From Streptomyces subrutilus (GTDB lineage: Bacteria > Actinomycetota > Actinomycetes > Streptomycetales > Streptomycetaceae): DNA of 64,000 nt. The position numbers were made by a program, and so were the translations under genes. Positions 8,987 to 17,906 of this stretch are shown here, in pieces (position 1 is the stretch's first letter; each line of letters begins with the position of its first letter). The notes under the pieces were generated by a model. It did not search any database. It was not told the DNA's origin and was given only the letters and a program-made list of their open reading frames with translations. The stretch spans positions 1,736,001-1,800,000 of the forward strand of contig NZ_CP023701.1 in NCBI RefSeq assembly GCF_008704535.1. Direction: 5' to 3'.

Positions 8987-11738
8987 GGGCTTCCAGGTCC
9001 AGGTCGTCCGTGTCGAGGTCGAGGTCCAGGCCAGGGAAGGCGGCCAGGGACGGTTCCTTCGTGCCCGGTGTGCCCGGGAGGGGCTGCTCGGCCCAGATGA
9101 TCTTGCCGTCCGGGGTGTAGCGCGTGCCCCAGTGCTCGCTGAGCTGCGCCACCAGGAACAGGCCGCGGCCGCCCTCGTCGGTGGTGGCCGCGTAGCGCAG
9201 GTGCGGGGCGGTGCTGCTGCCGTCGCGGACCTCGCAGGTCAGGGTGCGGTCGTACAGCAGCCGGACGGCGACCGGGGCGCTGCCGTGGCGCAGGGCGTTG
9301 GTGACCAGCTCGCTGAGGATCAGTTCGGTGGCGAAGGCCAGCTCCCCCAGGTCCCACGCGTCGAGCTGCCGGGCCGCGGTGCTGCGCACGGTGGCGACGG
9401 CGCTCGGTTCGAACGGCACGTCCCACTGGGCGACCCGGTCGGGTCCCAGCGTGCGGGTCCGCGCCACGAGCAGGGCCACGTCGTCGGCCGGGCGGGCCGG
9501 GAGCAGGATGTCGAGCACGGCCCGGCAGCTCTCCTCCGGATCGCGCGCGGGGTGGCTCAGGGCGGTGCGCAGCAGTTCCAGGCCCTCGCCGATGTCCCGG
9601 CTGCGCTGCTCGACGAGCCCGTCGGTGTACAGGACGAGCTGGCTGCCCTCCGCGAGGTGCAGTTCCGCGGTCTCGAAGGGCATGCCGCCGAGCCCCAGCG
9701 GGGGTCCGGCGGGCAGTTCCACGATCTCGGTGGTGCCGTCGGGCGCCACCACCAGCGGCGGCAGGTGCCCCGCCCGCGCCATGGTGCAGCGCTGGGTCAC
9801 GGGGTCGTAGACGGCGTACAGGCAGGTGGCGCCGAGGACGCCGTTGTTCGGTTCGTCGCCGTCCCCGTCGCGGTCGATGCGCTGTACGAGGTCGTCCAGG
9901 CGGGCGAGGATCTCGTCGGGCGGCAGGTCGAGGGAGGAGAAGTTGTGCACCGCGGTGCGCAGCCGGCCCATGGTGGCGGCGGCGTGCAGGCCGTGGCCCA
10001 CGACGTCCCCGACGACCAGCGCGACCCGGCTGCCGGACAGCGGGATCACGTCGAACCAGTCGCCGCCGACCCCGGACTGGGCGGGCAGGTAGAAGTGGGC
10101 CACGTCGACGGCGTTCTGCTCGGGCAGGGCGCGCGGCAGCAGGCTGCGCTGGAGGGTTTCGGCGAGGGCGTGCTCGCGGGTGTAGCGGCGGGCGTTGTCC
10201 ATGTTGACGGCGGCGCGGGCGACGAGCTCCTCGGCCAGCGACAGCTCGTCCTCGTCGAAGGGCTGCTCCCGCGAGCGCCAGAAGTTGACCACGCCGAGCA
10301 CCACGCCGCGGGCGGTGAGCGGGGCCGCGATCAGCGAGTGGATGCCGTACGCGACGATCGCCCTGGTGCGCGGCGGGTCCTGCGCGTGCCAGCCGGGTGC
10401 GTCGGCGAGGTCGGGTACGAGCTCGGCCTTGCCGGTGCCGTAGCCGCGGGCCTGGGGCGTGGAGGGGAGGAAGTCGATCAGCCGGCCGCGGGGGTAGAGC
10501 GGGTGGTCGGGGCTGATGCCGCTGACCGCGGTCCGCCGCATGTCGGCGCCGGGACCGGGTTCGTCGCCGTCGAGCACCGGGTCGGCGAGGTCGACGGTGA
10601 CGTAGTCCGCGAACCGGGGGACGGCGACGGCGGCGAGCTCCTCGGCCGTCCGCACCACGTCGAGACTGGTGCCGATGTCCACGCCCGCGTCGTACAGCAG
10701 CTTGAGGCGCCGGCGGGCCGTGTCGGCGCGGCTGGTCAGGACCCGCATGTCGGTGGAGTCGCGGATGGTGGCCACGGCGCCGCCGGGGCCGCCGCCGGGG
10801 TGGGTGGCCCGCTGGTTGACCACGAGCAGCCGGTCGCCGCTCTCCAGCACCTCGTCGGTGGCCACCCGCCCGGACAGCAGCAGGTCGGCCATGCGGTGGT
10901 CGAGGCCCGGCACCGCGCCGACGCGGCGTCCCTCGATGTCCTCCGGCAGTCCGAGGAGCCGTTTGGCCTCGTCGTTCGCCAGCAGGAGCCGCCCGTCGCC
11001 GTCCGTGATCACCACGCCCTCGCGGACGGCGTGCAGCACCGCGTCGTGGTGCTCGTACATGCGGGTCATCTCCTGCGTGCCGAGACCGTGGGTCTGGCGG
11101 CGCAGGCGTCTGCTGATCAGTGCGGTGCCGCCGGTGGCGAGGGCCAGGCCTATGGCGATGGCGAGCAGGATGACGGGGAGCTGGCGGTCGACGACCCCGC
11201 TCACGCTCTTCACGGTCAGCCCGGCCGAGACCAGGGCGATCACCTTGCCGTCGGGCGCGGTGACCGGCACCACGGCCTGGATCTCCCTGCCGAGCGGGCC
11301 CTGCACGCTCTCGGTGTGGACCTGCCCGGCGAGCGAGGGCTCGATGGTGCCGACGAAGCGCTTGCCGATCCGGTCGGGCTTCGGATGGGTGTAGCGGATG
11401 CCGTCGGTGTTCATGACCACGATGAAGTCGACCCCGGCGGCCTTGCGCGTCTCCTCCGTGAGCGGCTGGAGGACGGCGGACGGGTCGGGGCTCTTCAGCG
11501 CCGCCTGGAGGCCCGGGGAGTGGGCGAAGGTCTGGGCGACGTACACCGACCGGTTGCGCGCCTCGCGGTCGATGTCGTGGCGTGACTGGAGGACGAGGGC
11601 CAGGAGCGCGCCTGCGGCGAGCAACACCACGATCGCCACCTGAAGGACGAATACCTGTCCGGCGACGCTCCTGAACCGGTTGCCTAGGGGTGACCGCACC
11701 GACGTGCCCGGCACGGGTGGCGAGGAAGGGTCACGCAC
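8982..11738 (-). CDS. Multidomain PP2C (SpoIIE) phosphatase with CHASE/CACHE-like sensor, PAS, GAF and HATPase
   Basis: The product is 918 residues from GTG 11738. Layout: a first membrane helix at about 25-50; an extracytoplasmic sensor at about 50-185 resembling CitA/DcuS-type CACHE domains (RYTHPKPDRIGKRF); a second helix at about 190-212; a PAS domain at about 235-330; a GAF domain at about 345-525; a SpoIIE/PP2C serine phosphatase at about 540-750 with GGDWFDVI, VGDVVGHG and LYTDGLVE carrying the metal-binding Asp residues; and a C-terminal HATPase_c anti-sigma-kinase-like domain with ELVTNALRHG and DEGGRGLFLV. Such proteins usually switch anti-sigma/anti-anti-sigma partners in response to external ligands. 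The last about 15 residues are an unusual acidic Asp-Leu repeat. No partner genes are adjacent. The gene has its own region, followed upstream by the VanW gene in the same orientation. Confidence 0.93.
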   Translation of the reverse strand: MRDPSSPPVPGTSVRSPLGNRFRSVAGQVFVLQVAIVVLLAAGALLALVLQSRHDIDREARNRSVYVAQTFAHSPGLQAALKSPDPSAVLQPLTEETRKAAGVDFIVVMNTDGIRYTHPKPDRIGKRFVGTIEPSLAGQVHTESVQGPLGREIQAVVPVTAPDGKVIALVSAGLTVKSVSGVVDRQLPVILLAIAIGLALATGGTALISRRLRRQTHGLGTQEMTRMYEHHDAVLHAVREGVVITDGDGRLLLANDEAKRLLGLPEDIEGRRVGAVPGLDHRMADLLLSGRVATDEVLESGDRLLVVNQRATHPGGGPGGAVATIRDSTDMRVLTSRADTARRRLKLLYDAGVDIGTSLDVVRTAEELAAVAVPRFADYVTVDLADPVLDGDEPGPGADMRRTAVSGISPDHPLYPRGRLIDFLPSTPQARGYGTGKAELVPDLADAPGWHAQDPPRTRAIVAYGIHSLIAAPLTARGVVLGVVNFWRSREQPFDEDELSLAEELVARAAVNMDNARRYTREHALAETLQRSLLPRALPEQNAVDVAHFYLPAQSGVGGDWFDVIPLSGSRVALVVGDVVGHGLHAAATMGRLRTAVHNFSSLDLPPDEILARLDDLVQRIDRDGDGDEPNNGVLGATCLYAVYDPVTQRCTMARAGHLPPLVVAPDGTTEIVELPAGPPLGLGGMPFETAELHLAEGSQLVLYTDGLVEQRSRDIGEGLELLRTALSHPARDPEESCRAVLDILLPARPADDVALLVARTRTLGPDRVAQWDVPFEPSAVATVRSTAARQLDAWDLGELAFATELILSELVTNALRHGSAPVAVRLLYDRTLTCEVRDGSSTAPHLRYAATTDEGGRGLFLVAQLSEHWGTRYTPDGKIIWAEQPLPGTPGTKEPSLAAFPGLDLDLDTDDLDLEAH

Positions 11739-11825
11739 CCAGTTGTAGCACTTCCGGGCTCCGGTGGCCCCCGGCTTGCGGCAGAAGCGGCCGGGCCGGA
11801 CGCCCGCGGGCCCGCGCCCGCCCGG

Positions 11826-13655
11826 TCAGTGCGCCGCCGCGGCGTCCGCCGGGGCGGGCGCGGCCGGGGCCGTGGCGGACGGGGCCTCGGGTGCGGCCGG
11901 GGCCTTCGGCGCGGCGGGCGCGGTCGGCGCGGTCGGGGCGGGATCGCCGCAGGTGACCTCGTCGCGCGGGGTGTAATGGGTCGTGAAGTCCTCGCGCCTG
12001 ACCTCCTTGCCGCCCTGGACGAAGACGCGGCCCACGGTGACGTCGAAGCCTTCGAGCGGGGTCTGGACCTCGCAGGTCGGCCCGCTGCCCGTGCGCTGTG
12101 ACGGCGGGGTGATGTGGGTGCGCGGCCCCTTGGTCGCGCGGATCTCGTCGTACTTCTTCGTGCCGAGCAGGCTGATCGTCAGCGAGGTGTCGGTGGACCG
12201 GGCCTGGACGTAGAGGGCGTGTCCGGAGTCGTTGAGCCAGCGCAGGTCCAGGGTGCCCCAGGCGACGGTGGCCTCCCGGCCCTCGGGGTACCGCTCGATG
12301 TAGAAGGAGTGCGCGCCGTGCTCGACGGGTTTGACGCCCGCGAAGAAGGCCGCGTTGTACATGGTGGTCGCGACCGCCGAGACGCCGCCGCCGGGCGACT
12401 TCACGTACTGACCGTCGTTGATCATGATGCCGTCGACGAAGCCGTTCTCCGGGGTGCGCTCCCCGACCGTCCGGTTGAAGCTCCACTCCTGGCCCGGCAT
12501 GACCACGGAGCCGTTGATCAGCTCCACGGCCCGCCCGATGTTGGTGGTGCGGTAGGCGGCGGCCGGGAAGTTCACGGTGAAGCTGGAGACCTGCTCCTTG
12601 ATGCCGAGCCGCTGCGCCTGCGCGCTCGTGAGGTCGGGCTGGACCTCCTCGGTGGCGACCGGGGCGGTGCGGTCCGCGCCGGTGCGGGTCAGCAGCGGCA
12701 GCACGGCCCGGCCGAGCGCCGCCTCGGTGACCTTGCTGCCCGCGCGGCTGTCCTCGGCGACCACGACGCGGCCGTCCGCGCCGACCCCGAGTTCGGCGTC
12801 GCGCGGGGCACCGCCGGCGGCCTTGACCGGGCGGGCCACGGCGGGGTCGGCGAGCAGGCCCTTGGAGTCCAGGGCCGGTACGAGGCGGGCGTCCGCGGCC
12901 GGGGTCATCTTCAGGTGCTCGCCGAGGACGGCCGGGGATATCGGTATGCGCGTCCCGGCGACGGTGACGGTGACGGGCCCGGACATCGCGGGCCGGGCGA
13001 ACGCCGTCAGGGCCCGGCCTGTCTCCTCGGCGCCGATCCGCGGCTCGGTGCGCTCGACCGGCAGCACGACGGGGCCGGCGTCCGGCCGGAGGTAGCCGGC
13101 GCGCAGGGTGTCCAGGGCCCGGTCCTCCACGAGGTCGATCCCGGGCCGCGCGGTGACGGCCTTCGCGGCGCCCTTGTCGAACGTGATCTGCCCGTCGCGG
13201 ACCTGCTGCTCGGTGGCGGCGGCGATGCGCCGGACGGCGGCGCGGCCGGTGGTCTCGTCCTGGCGGACCACCGGCTCGACGTCCCGGTCGCCGGAGGAGA
13301 AGAGCCGGCCTACGACGGTGGCCGGGCCGTACCCGGTACGGGCGGCGCGGTCGACGGTGGCCTCGGTGTCGAGGGACAGGCCGAGCGCGGCGGGGTCCTC
13401 CTTCTCGACCCGGTCGCCGATCTTCATCGCGACCGGTGCGGCGGCGAGGGGGCCGAGCTGCCGGGCGAGGGCGTGCGAGGCCTCGGCCCGGCTCATGCCG
13501 CCGATGTCCACGCCGCGGACCGTCGTGCCCGGGGCGACGTCGTCGCCGGCGACGAGCCCGGTGACGTACAGGCCGCCGAGGCCGAGGACGACGGCTCCGC
13601 CCGCCACGGGCAGAGCGATCCGCCAGTTGCCCGTCCACTTGCCCGCGCGTGCCAT
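11826..13655 (-). CDS. VanW family peptidoglycan-binding-like secreted or anchored protein
   Basis: The product is 609 residues from ATG 13655, chosen because GAGGGAG sits 5 bases upstream; the frame is open 43 codons further but without a ribosome site. An N-terminal transmembrane anchor spans about 12-35. Two repeated PG_binding_4-like domains follow (about 60-330, for example VLGEHLKMTPAADARL). The VanW domain covers about 380-530 with SFNRTVGERTPENGF, a GGGVSAVATTMYNAAFFAG segment and HSFYIERYPEGREATV. The last about 60 residues are an Ala/Pro tail. VanW proteins are found with glycopeptide resistance and in many cell-envelope loci; their chemistry is unsettled. The product is expected outside the membrane on the wall. 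Minus-strand bases near 13700-13740 contain a GGAAT and a GTCGTA about 17 bases apart, which might be an ECF-sigma promoter. Confidence 0.88.
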   Translation of the reverse strand: MARAGKWTGNWRIALPVAGGAVVLGLGGLYVTGLVAGDDVAPGTTVRGVDIGGMSRAEASHALARQLGPLAAAPVAMKIGDRVEKEDPAALGLSLDTEATVDRAARTGYGPATVVGRLFSSGDRDVEPVVRQDETTGRAAVRRIAAATEQQVRDGQITFDKGAAKAVTARPGIDLVEDRALDTLRAGYLRPDAGPVVLPVERTEPRIGAEETGRALTAFARPAMSGPVTVTVAGTRIPISPAVLGEHLKMTPAADARLVPALDSKGLLADPAVARPVKAAGGAPRDAELGVGADGRVVVAEDSRAGSKVTEAALGRAVLPLLTRTGADRTAPVATEEVQPDLTSAQAQRLGIKEQVSSFTVNFPAAAYRTTNIGRAVELINGSVVMPGQEWSFNRTVGERTPENGFVDGIMINDGQYVKSPGGGVSAVATTMYNAAFFAGVKPVEHGAHSFYIERYPEGREATVAWGTLDLRWLNDSGHALYVQARSTDTSLTISLLGTKKYDEIRATKGPRTHITPPSQRTGSGPTCEVQTPLEGFDVTVGRVFVQGGKEVRREDFTTHYTPRDEVTCGDPAPTAPTAPAAPKAPAAPEAPSATAPAAPAPADAAAAH

Positions 13656-13869
13656 GTCACTCCCTCGGGCGCCGCCCGGTCGAGGGGGCGGCGCGGGCCG
13701 CGACAGCGACCCGTATACGACAATTACCGGACATAAGGATTCCTCTTTCGAGTGGGTTTTGGGGAGGAATGTAACGGTTCTCACGAAACGGAGCCTCTAA
13801 GTCCGCTTCGCTCGGGGCGAGCGGCGCCGGCCGTCAGCCGCCACACCTCACCTGTCATCCGTCACCCGC

Positions 13870-14886
13870 TCAGCGCAGGCGCGCGGGCGAGGAGGCGCCC
13901 GGGGTCAGCAGCCGCGGGGTGCCGGTGCCGTCCGCGGGGGTGGTCCACAGGTCGGTGCTGTCCGGGGCGCCCTCGGTGGGGAGGGCGTAGGCGAGGGTGG
14001 CGTCGTCGAGCCAGGCGGCCTGGTCGTCCACGCTGCGCTTCTCCGCGAGCGGGTGGTCGCGGAGCGTCTTCAGGTCCATGACGTGCTCGCGCCAGAGCGA
14101 GGCGCCGCGCAGGACGCGCTTCTTGTACGCGATGCGGGTCTCGTCCGGGGACAGGGAGGGGCACTCGACGTTCTCGGCGAGAGTGGTGACGCGGCGGGCC
14201 GAGAGGGAGCCCTTGACCAGGTGCGTCCGGCCCGCCGTGCCCAGCGTGGCGTAGAAGGTGTCCTCGTCCTTGGCGAAGGTGACGCCCCAGAAGTTCACGT
14301 CCCCGGAGCGGTAGTCCTTGCCGTCCATGGAGATGGCGAACTCCTCCAGGTTGGCCTCCAGCCGCCACGTGCGGGTGTCCAGGATCGCGGTACGGGTGGA
14401 GAAGAAGGCGGCTCCGTACGACTCCCCCGAGACGAAGACGGTCCAGGCGACGAGCCGGCCGCCGGGCGAGACGCGCGCCCGGCTGGGCGTCCCGGCGAGC
14501 GGGAACTCGCGCCGGGTGCGCAGCTGCGCGTCGACGATCAGGGCCCGGTTCTCCTGGGCCAGCGCGCCCGGGGTGGAGCTCAGGCACACCCCGGTCCCCG
14601 CGGCGGCGTGGAAGCGCTGGCAGGTGAGGCCGGAGGCGGTGCGTACGGCCCGGGGCTCGTCGGCGGGGACCGAGACGAGGGCGCCGCGGTGCGGGCCCGG
14701 GGCGCCGTTGAGGAAGGCGAGCCGGTCGTCGGGGCCGGTCAGCGGGACGCTGCCGGCGGCGGTGGCCGGGCCGCCCTCCTGCGGCCGGTCGGCGCGGGAG
14801 GCGGCGCGCAGGACGAGCGCGGCGGCCAGTCCGCCGAGGACGAGGACCGCGGCGAGCAGGACGAGCAGGCGGCGCAGCGGGGTCAT
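13870..14886 (-). CDS. TolB/PD40 beta-propeller-like lipoprotein or membrane-anchored protein
   Basis: The product is 338 residues. It begins MTPLRR, then a Leu/Val/Ala membrane helix at about 6-28, then an extracytoplasmic part with WD40-like beta-propeller blades: SPGGRLVAWTVFV, CPSLSPDETRIAYKK, DDQAAWLDDATLAY. These are PD40-type signatures seen in TolB. Streptomyces carry many such proteins next to exporters. ATG 14886 overlaps the stop of the MFS transporter (ATGA), giving tight coupling. The propeller may bind a partner or act as a scaffold; function is not known. Confidence 0.82.
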   Translation of the reverse strand: MTPLRRLLVLLAAVLVLGGLAAALVLRAASRADRPQEGGPATAAGSVPLTGPDDRLAFLNGAPGPHRGALVSVPADEPRAVRTASGLTCQRFHAAAGTGVCLSSTPGALAQENRALIVDAQLRTRREFPLAGTPSRARVSPGGRLVAWTVFVSGESYGAAFFSTRTAILDTRTWRLEANLEEFAISMDGKDYRSGDVNFWGVTFAKDEDTFYATLGTAGRTHLVKGSLSARRVTTLAENVECPSLSPDETRIAYKKRVLRGASLWREHVMDLKTLRDHPLAEKRSVDDQAAWLDDATLAYALPTEGAPDSTDLWTTPADGTGTPRLLTPGASSPARLR

Positions 14887-16313
14887 CGGGGTCCTCGGGG
14901 TGTGCGGTGCGGTGCGGGGGCGGGCGGATCGCCGGCGGTGGGCGGGTCGTCCGGGGCCGGGTCCGGGTCCGGACGCGCTCCCGGAGCCGGGTCCGGTCGC
15001 AGGACGAAGCCCGCGACGACGGCGCAGCACAGCAGGCCCGCCGAGGCGGCGGCGAGCGCCGGGCCGGTGCCCCAGAGGGTCCAGGCGGCGCCGACGGCCA
15101 GCGAGCAGCCGAACCGGGCCAGGGCCTGGCCGGTGCCGACGAGGGCCATCCCGGTGGCGCGCAGCTCGCGGGGGACGGTGGCGGCGACGGCGGCCGGCAG
15201 CACCCCGTCGGTGGCGGCGTAGAACAGGCCGTGCAGTGCGAGCACGAGGAAGGGCAGCGCCGGCCGGGCGGGGGCCCACAGCAGCAGCCCGTACCCGGTC
15301 AGCAGCAGGGCGTGTCCGGCCAGGAAGACGGTGCGCCGGCCGATCCGGTCGGCGAGGGCCCCGGCGGGCACGGCGAGCAGCAGGAACACGGCCGCGGTGC
15401 CGAGCGGCAGCAGCGGGAACCACTGCTCGGCGATCCCGGTACGGCGTTGCAGCAGCAGGTACAGGAACGCGTCGCTGACGGTGGTCAGGCCGAGCAGGGC
15501 CGCGCAGACCGCCAGCGCCCGCAGCCGGGGCAGCCGCAGCAGGGCCAGCGCCTCCCGCACCCCGGCGGCCGGCGGCGCCGTGCCGGGCGGGGCCCCGGGG
15601 GGACCGGCCTTGGTGGGCGGGGCCTTGGTGGAGGGTGCCGTGGCGGAGGGGACGAAGAGCATCAGGACCACCACGCCGAGCACCGCGACGCAGGCGCTGA
15701 CGCCGAACACCGCGTCGTAGCCGTCGACCGCCACGCTCAGGATGAGGAAGGCGGCGAGGGGGCCGAGGAGGGCGCCGGTGGTGTCCAGCGCCCGGTGGAC
15801 GCCGAAGGCGCGGCCCTGCGACTCCGGTGGGGTGGACAGGGAGATCAGCGCGTCGCGCGGGGCGGTGCGCAGACCCTTGCCGGTGCGTTCCAGCGCGAGG
15901 ATCACGCTGATCGGGCCCAGGGTGTGGGCGAACAGCAGCAGCGGTTTGCACAGGGCGGACAGTCCGTAGCCGATCCCGGCGATCAGCTTGTGGTTGCGGA
16001 CCCGGTCGGCGAGGTGCCCGCCGGTCAGCTGCACCAGTGCGCTGACGCCGTTGTACAGGCCGTCGAGCGCGCCGAACCCCAGGGGGCTCAGGCCGAGCCC
16101 GGCGACGAGGTACAGGGGCAGGACGGCGGTGACCATCTCGGAGGAGACGTCGGTGATCAGGCTGACCGCGCCCAGCGCGAGCACGGCCGGGGCGACCGCG
16201 CGCGCCCGCCGTCCGGCGCCGGGGCCGCCCGGTGACGCGCCCGGGTCCGGGCCGGCGCCCGGCTCCGGGTCGGTGTGCGCCCCGGCGGGCGCGGAGCGGT
16301 CCGCGAGGTACAT
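14883..16313 (-). CDS. MFS transporter (12 helices)
   Basis: The product is 476 residues with about 12 hydrophobic segments and the loop 2-3 motif GGHLADRVRNHKLI (MFS motif A variant), repeated in the second half as PAGALADRIGRRTVFL. A basic, Pro-rich loop of about 30 residues separates the halves. N- and C-termini are Pro/Asp/Gly-rich and cytoplasmic. The segment ERTGKGLRTAPRDALI, conserved in a subgroup of Gram-positive MFS proteins, is present. ATG 16313 has GGGAG about 11 bases upstream. The TolB-like gene is coupled behind it. Cargo is not evident; drug or metabolite efflux is the usual guess. Confidence 0.9.
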   Translation of the reverse strand: MYLADRSAPAGAHTDPEPGAGPDPGASPGGPGAGRRARAVAPAVLALGAVSLITDVSSEMVTAVLPLYLVAGLGLSPLGFGALDGLYNGVSALVQLTGGHLADRVRNHKLIAGIGYGLSALCKPLLLFAHTLGPISVILALERTGKGLRTAPRDALISLSTPPESQGRAFGVHRALDTTGALLGPLAAFLILSVAVDGYDAVFGVSACVAVLGVVVLMLFVPSATAPSTKAPPTKAGPPGAPPGTAPPAAGVREALALLRLPRLRALAVCAALLGLTTVSDAFLYLLLQRRTGIAEQWFPLLPLGTAAVFLLLAVPAGALADRIGRRTVFLAGHALLLTGYGLLLWAPARPALPFLVLALHGLFYAATDGVLPAAVAATVPRELRATGMALVGTGQALARFGCSLAVGAAWTLWGTGPALAAASAGLLCCAVVAGFVLRPDPAPGARPDPDPAPDDPPTAGDPPAPAPHRTPRGPR

Positions 16314-16561
16314 GCTCTGGAGCTCCCGGTGGCGGCGGTGTCGGACACTCGAACTGCGGTGTGGAACATACTGGTTGTACCGGACACGGGTGACGCGTAG
16401 GGCACGATCCGGCCGGTCGCCGCGGCCCGGACCGCCGGGGGCGTGCGGGCATCGGTCAGGGCGCCGGGCCGGGTACGCGCGCCGGTGCCGCGGCCGTGGT
16501 GCCGCACCCTCGACGGTGGCGTCCGGCGCGGCTCCCCGTCCGGCCGTCGGGCCGGGCCCGT

Positions 16562-17515
16562 TCAGCCCCGGCGGCTGCTCTCGTCCCGCAGCCAGGTGGA
16601 GAAGTCGCCCGTGCGGACGGCCCTGCGCGCTCCCCTGCGCGCGACCACGGCCGCCGCCAGGAACACCACGACCCCGGGGAACAGGCCGGGTTGGGCGCGC
16701 AGCAGGGCACGCAGGTCCGCGGTGCCGGTGCGGGCGGAGGCCACCGGCTGCGCCGCGGCGGCGTCCGCGGCGGGCGCCCCGGCGGCCCCGGCGGCCTGCG
16801 CGTGTTCCAGTTGCGCCGAGGAGGTCGCCGCCCGGACCCGCCGCCTGATCAGGTCGGACCAGGTCCGCGGCGGGTGGACGACGACCCGCGCCGTCTCGAC
16901 CACGCGCCGCTCCCCCGGGCCGAAGGCGAGGGACGCGGCGAGGTCGTCGGCCATCAGCGGGGGCAGGGCGGCGATCCGCGCGTGCCCGCGTTCGGAGACC
17001 GCGATGACCCCGCGTCCGAACAGGCCCTCGCGGACGGCGGGCAGCCGCTGCCACACCCCGTAGTACGCCCGTACCGGCCAGGCGCAGCCGGTCAGCGGGA
17101 TGTCGCGGCCGGGGGCCGCGGCGAGCAGGTCGGGCCGGTCGGCGAGGGCCGCGGACAGGGCCCGGACACCGGCGGAGCCGAAGACGACGTCGGCGTCCAC
17201 GTAGAGCCGGGGGAAGCCCCGGGCGTGCGCGTCGCCCACGCGGAGCGCCTCGTGCTTGGAGGGGGTCGGGATCTCGACCACCCGGACCCGCGGTCCGCGC
17301 GCGCCCGCCACCCGGGCGGTGTCGTCCGTACAGCCGTTGCACACCACGACGATGTCGGTGCTGTCGGTGGTCTGGGCACCGGCCCCGGAGGGTGCGGAGG
17401 TTGCGGCGGGTAAGGCGGCGGAGGTGTCGGCGAGGAGCTCGTCGAGGAGCCGGCCGATGACCCGGCCCTCGTTGTGGGCCGGTATCACGATGCTGGTCAC
17501 CCGGGCAGTATGCAC
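16562..17515 (-). CDS. Family 2 glycosyltransferase with C-terminal membrane helix
   Basis: The product is 317 residues from GTG 17515. A GT-A fold is indicated by VTSIVIPAHNEGRVIGRLL, VVVCNGCTDDTARVA, and the DXD-type RLYVDADVVF. A predicted helix near 280-298 (LFPGVVVFLAAAVVA) probably anchors it to the inner face of the membrane. About 25 residues of Ala-rich linker precede that helix. It is divergent from the polysaccharide operon that begins at 17907 and may belong to that pathway. Acceptor and donor are unknown. Confidence 0.85.
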   Translation of the reverse strand: MHTARVTSIVIPAHNEGRVIGRLLDELLADTSAALPAATSAPSGAGAQTTDSTDIVVVCNGCTDDTARVAGARGPRVRVVEIPTPSKHEALRVGDAHARGFPRLYVDADVVFGSAGVRALSAALADRPDLLAAAPGRDIPLTGCAWPVRAYYGVWQRLPAVREGLFGRGVIAVSERGHARIAALPPLMADDLAASLAFGPGERRVVETARVVVHPPRTWSDLIRRRVRAATSSAQLEHAQAAGAAGAPAADAAAAQPVASARTGTADLRALLRAQPGLFPGVVVFLAAAVVARRGARRAVRTGDFSTWLRDESSRRG

Positions 17516-17906
17516 GGTCGGAGACCGGCGCCGAACGTTTCCCTCAACTCTCCCCGGGCGTAGGCCTGGTGGTCTAGATTGAGCGGAGCCGACCGGATTC
17601 GGCGTGCTTCGGTGATGCCGGAATACGTCCGGAACAGGTGGGACGGCAGGGGTTCGGCTGCTTGGGGGAACACGCAGCCCGACCCGGGGCCGGACCGGCG
17701 CGAGGGGCGCCGGGGCGGCCGGGGGGCGGAAGCACGCGGATCACGCAGAGCATCGGTTGTGGGGGGCCATCACCGTTGGGCAGGGCACGTACGGGCGCCA
17801 CCCGCGCCCGACGTGTGCCGTCGACGGCGTTTCCCTCCATCACACGTGCCCCGGCCCCGAGGTGGCGGCACGCCGTCCGGCGTGCGCGGAAGGAAGGGGT
17901 AACGCT
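17516..17906. other. Divergent control region of the polysaccharide operon
   Basis: Between the two divergent genes there are 391 bases with no convincing gene. TAGATT at about 17574-17579 resembles a plus-strand -10 element but lacks a clear -35. That would imply a leader of roughly 320 bases before GTG 17907. I see no riboswitch class I can name in the leader. Confidence 0.35.
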
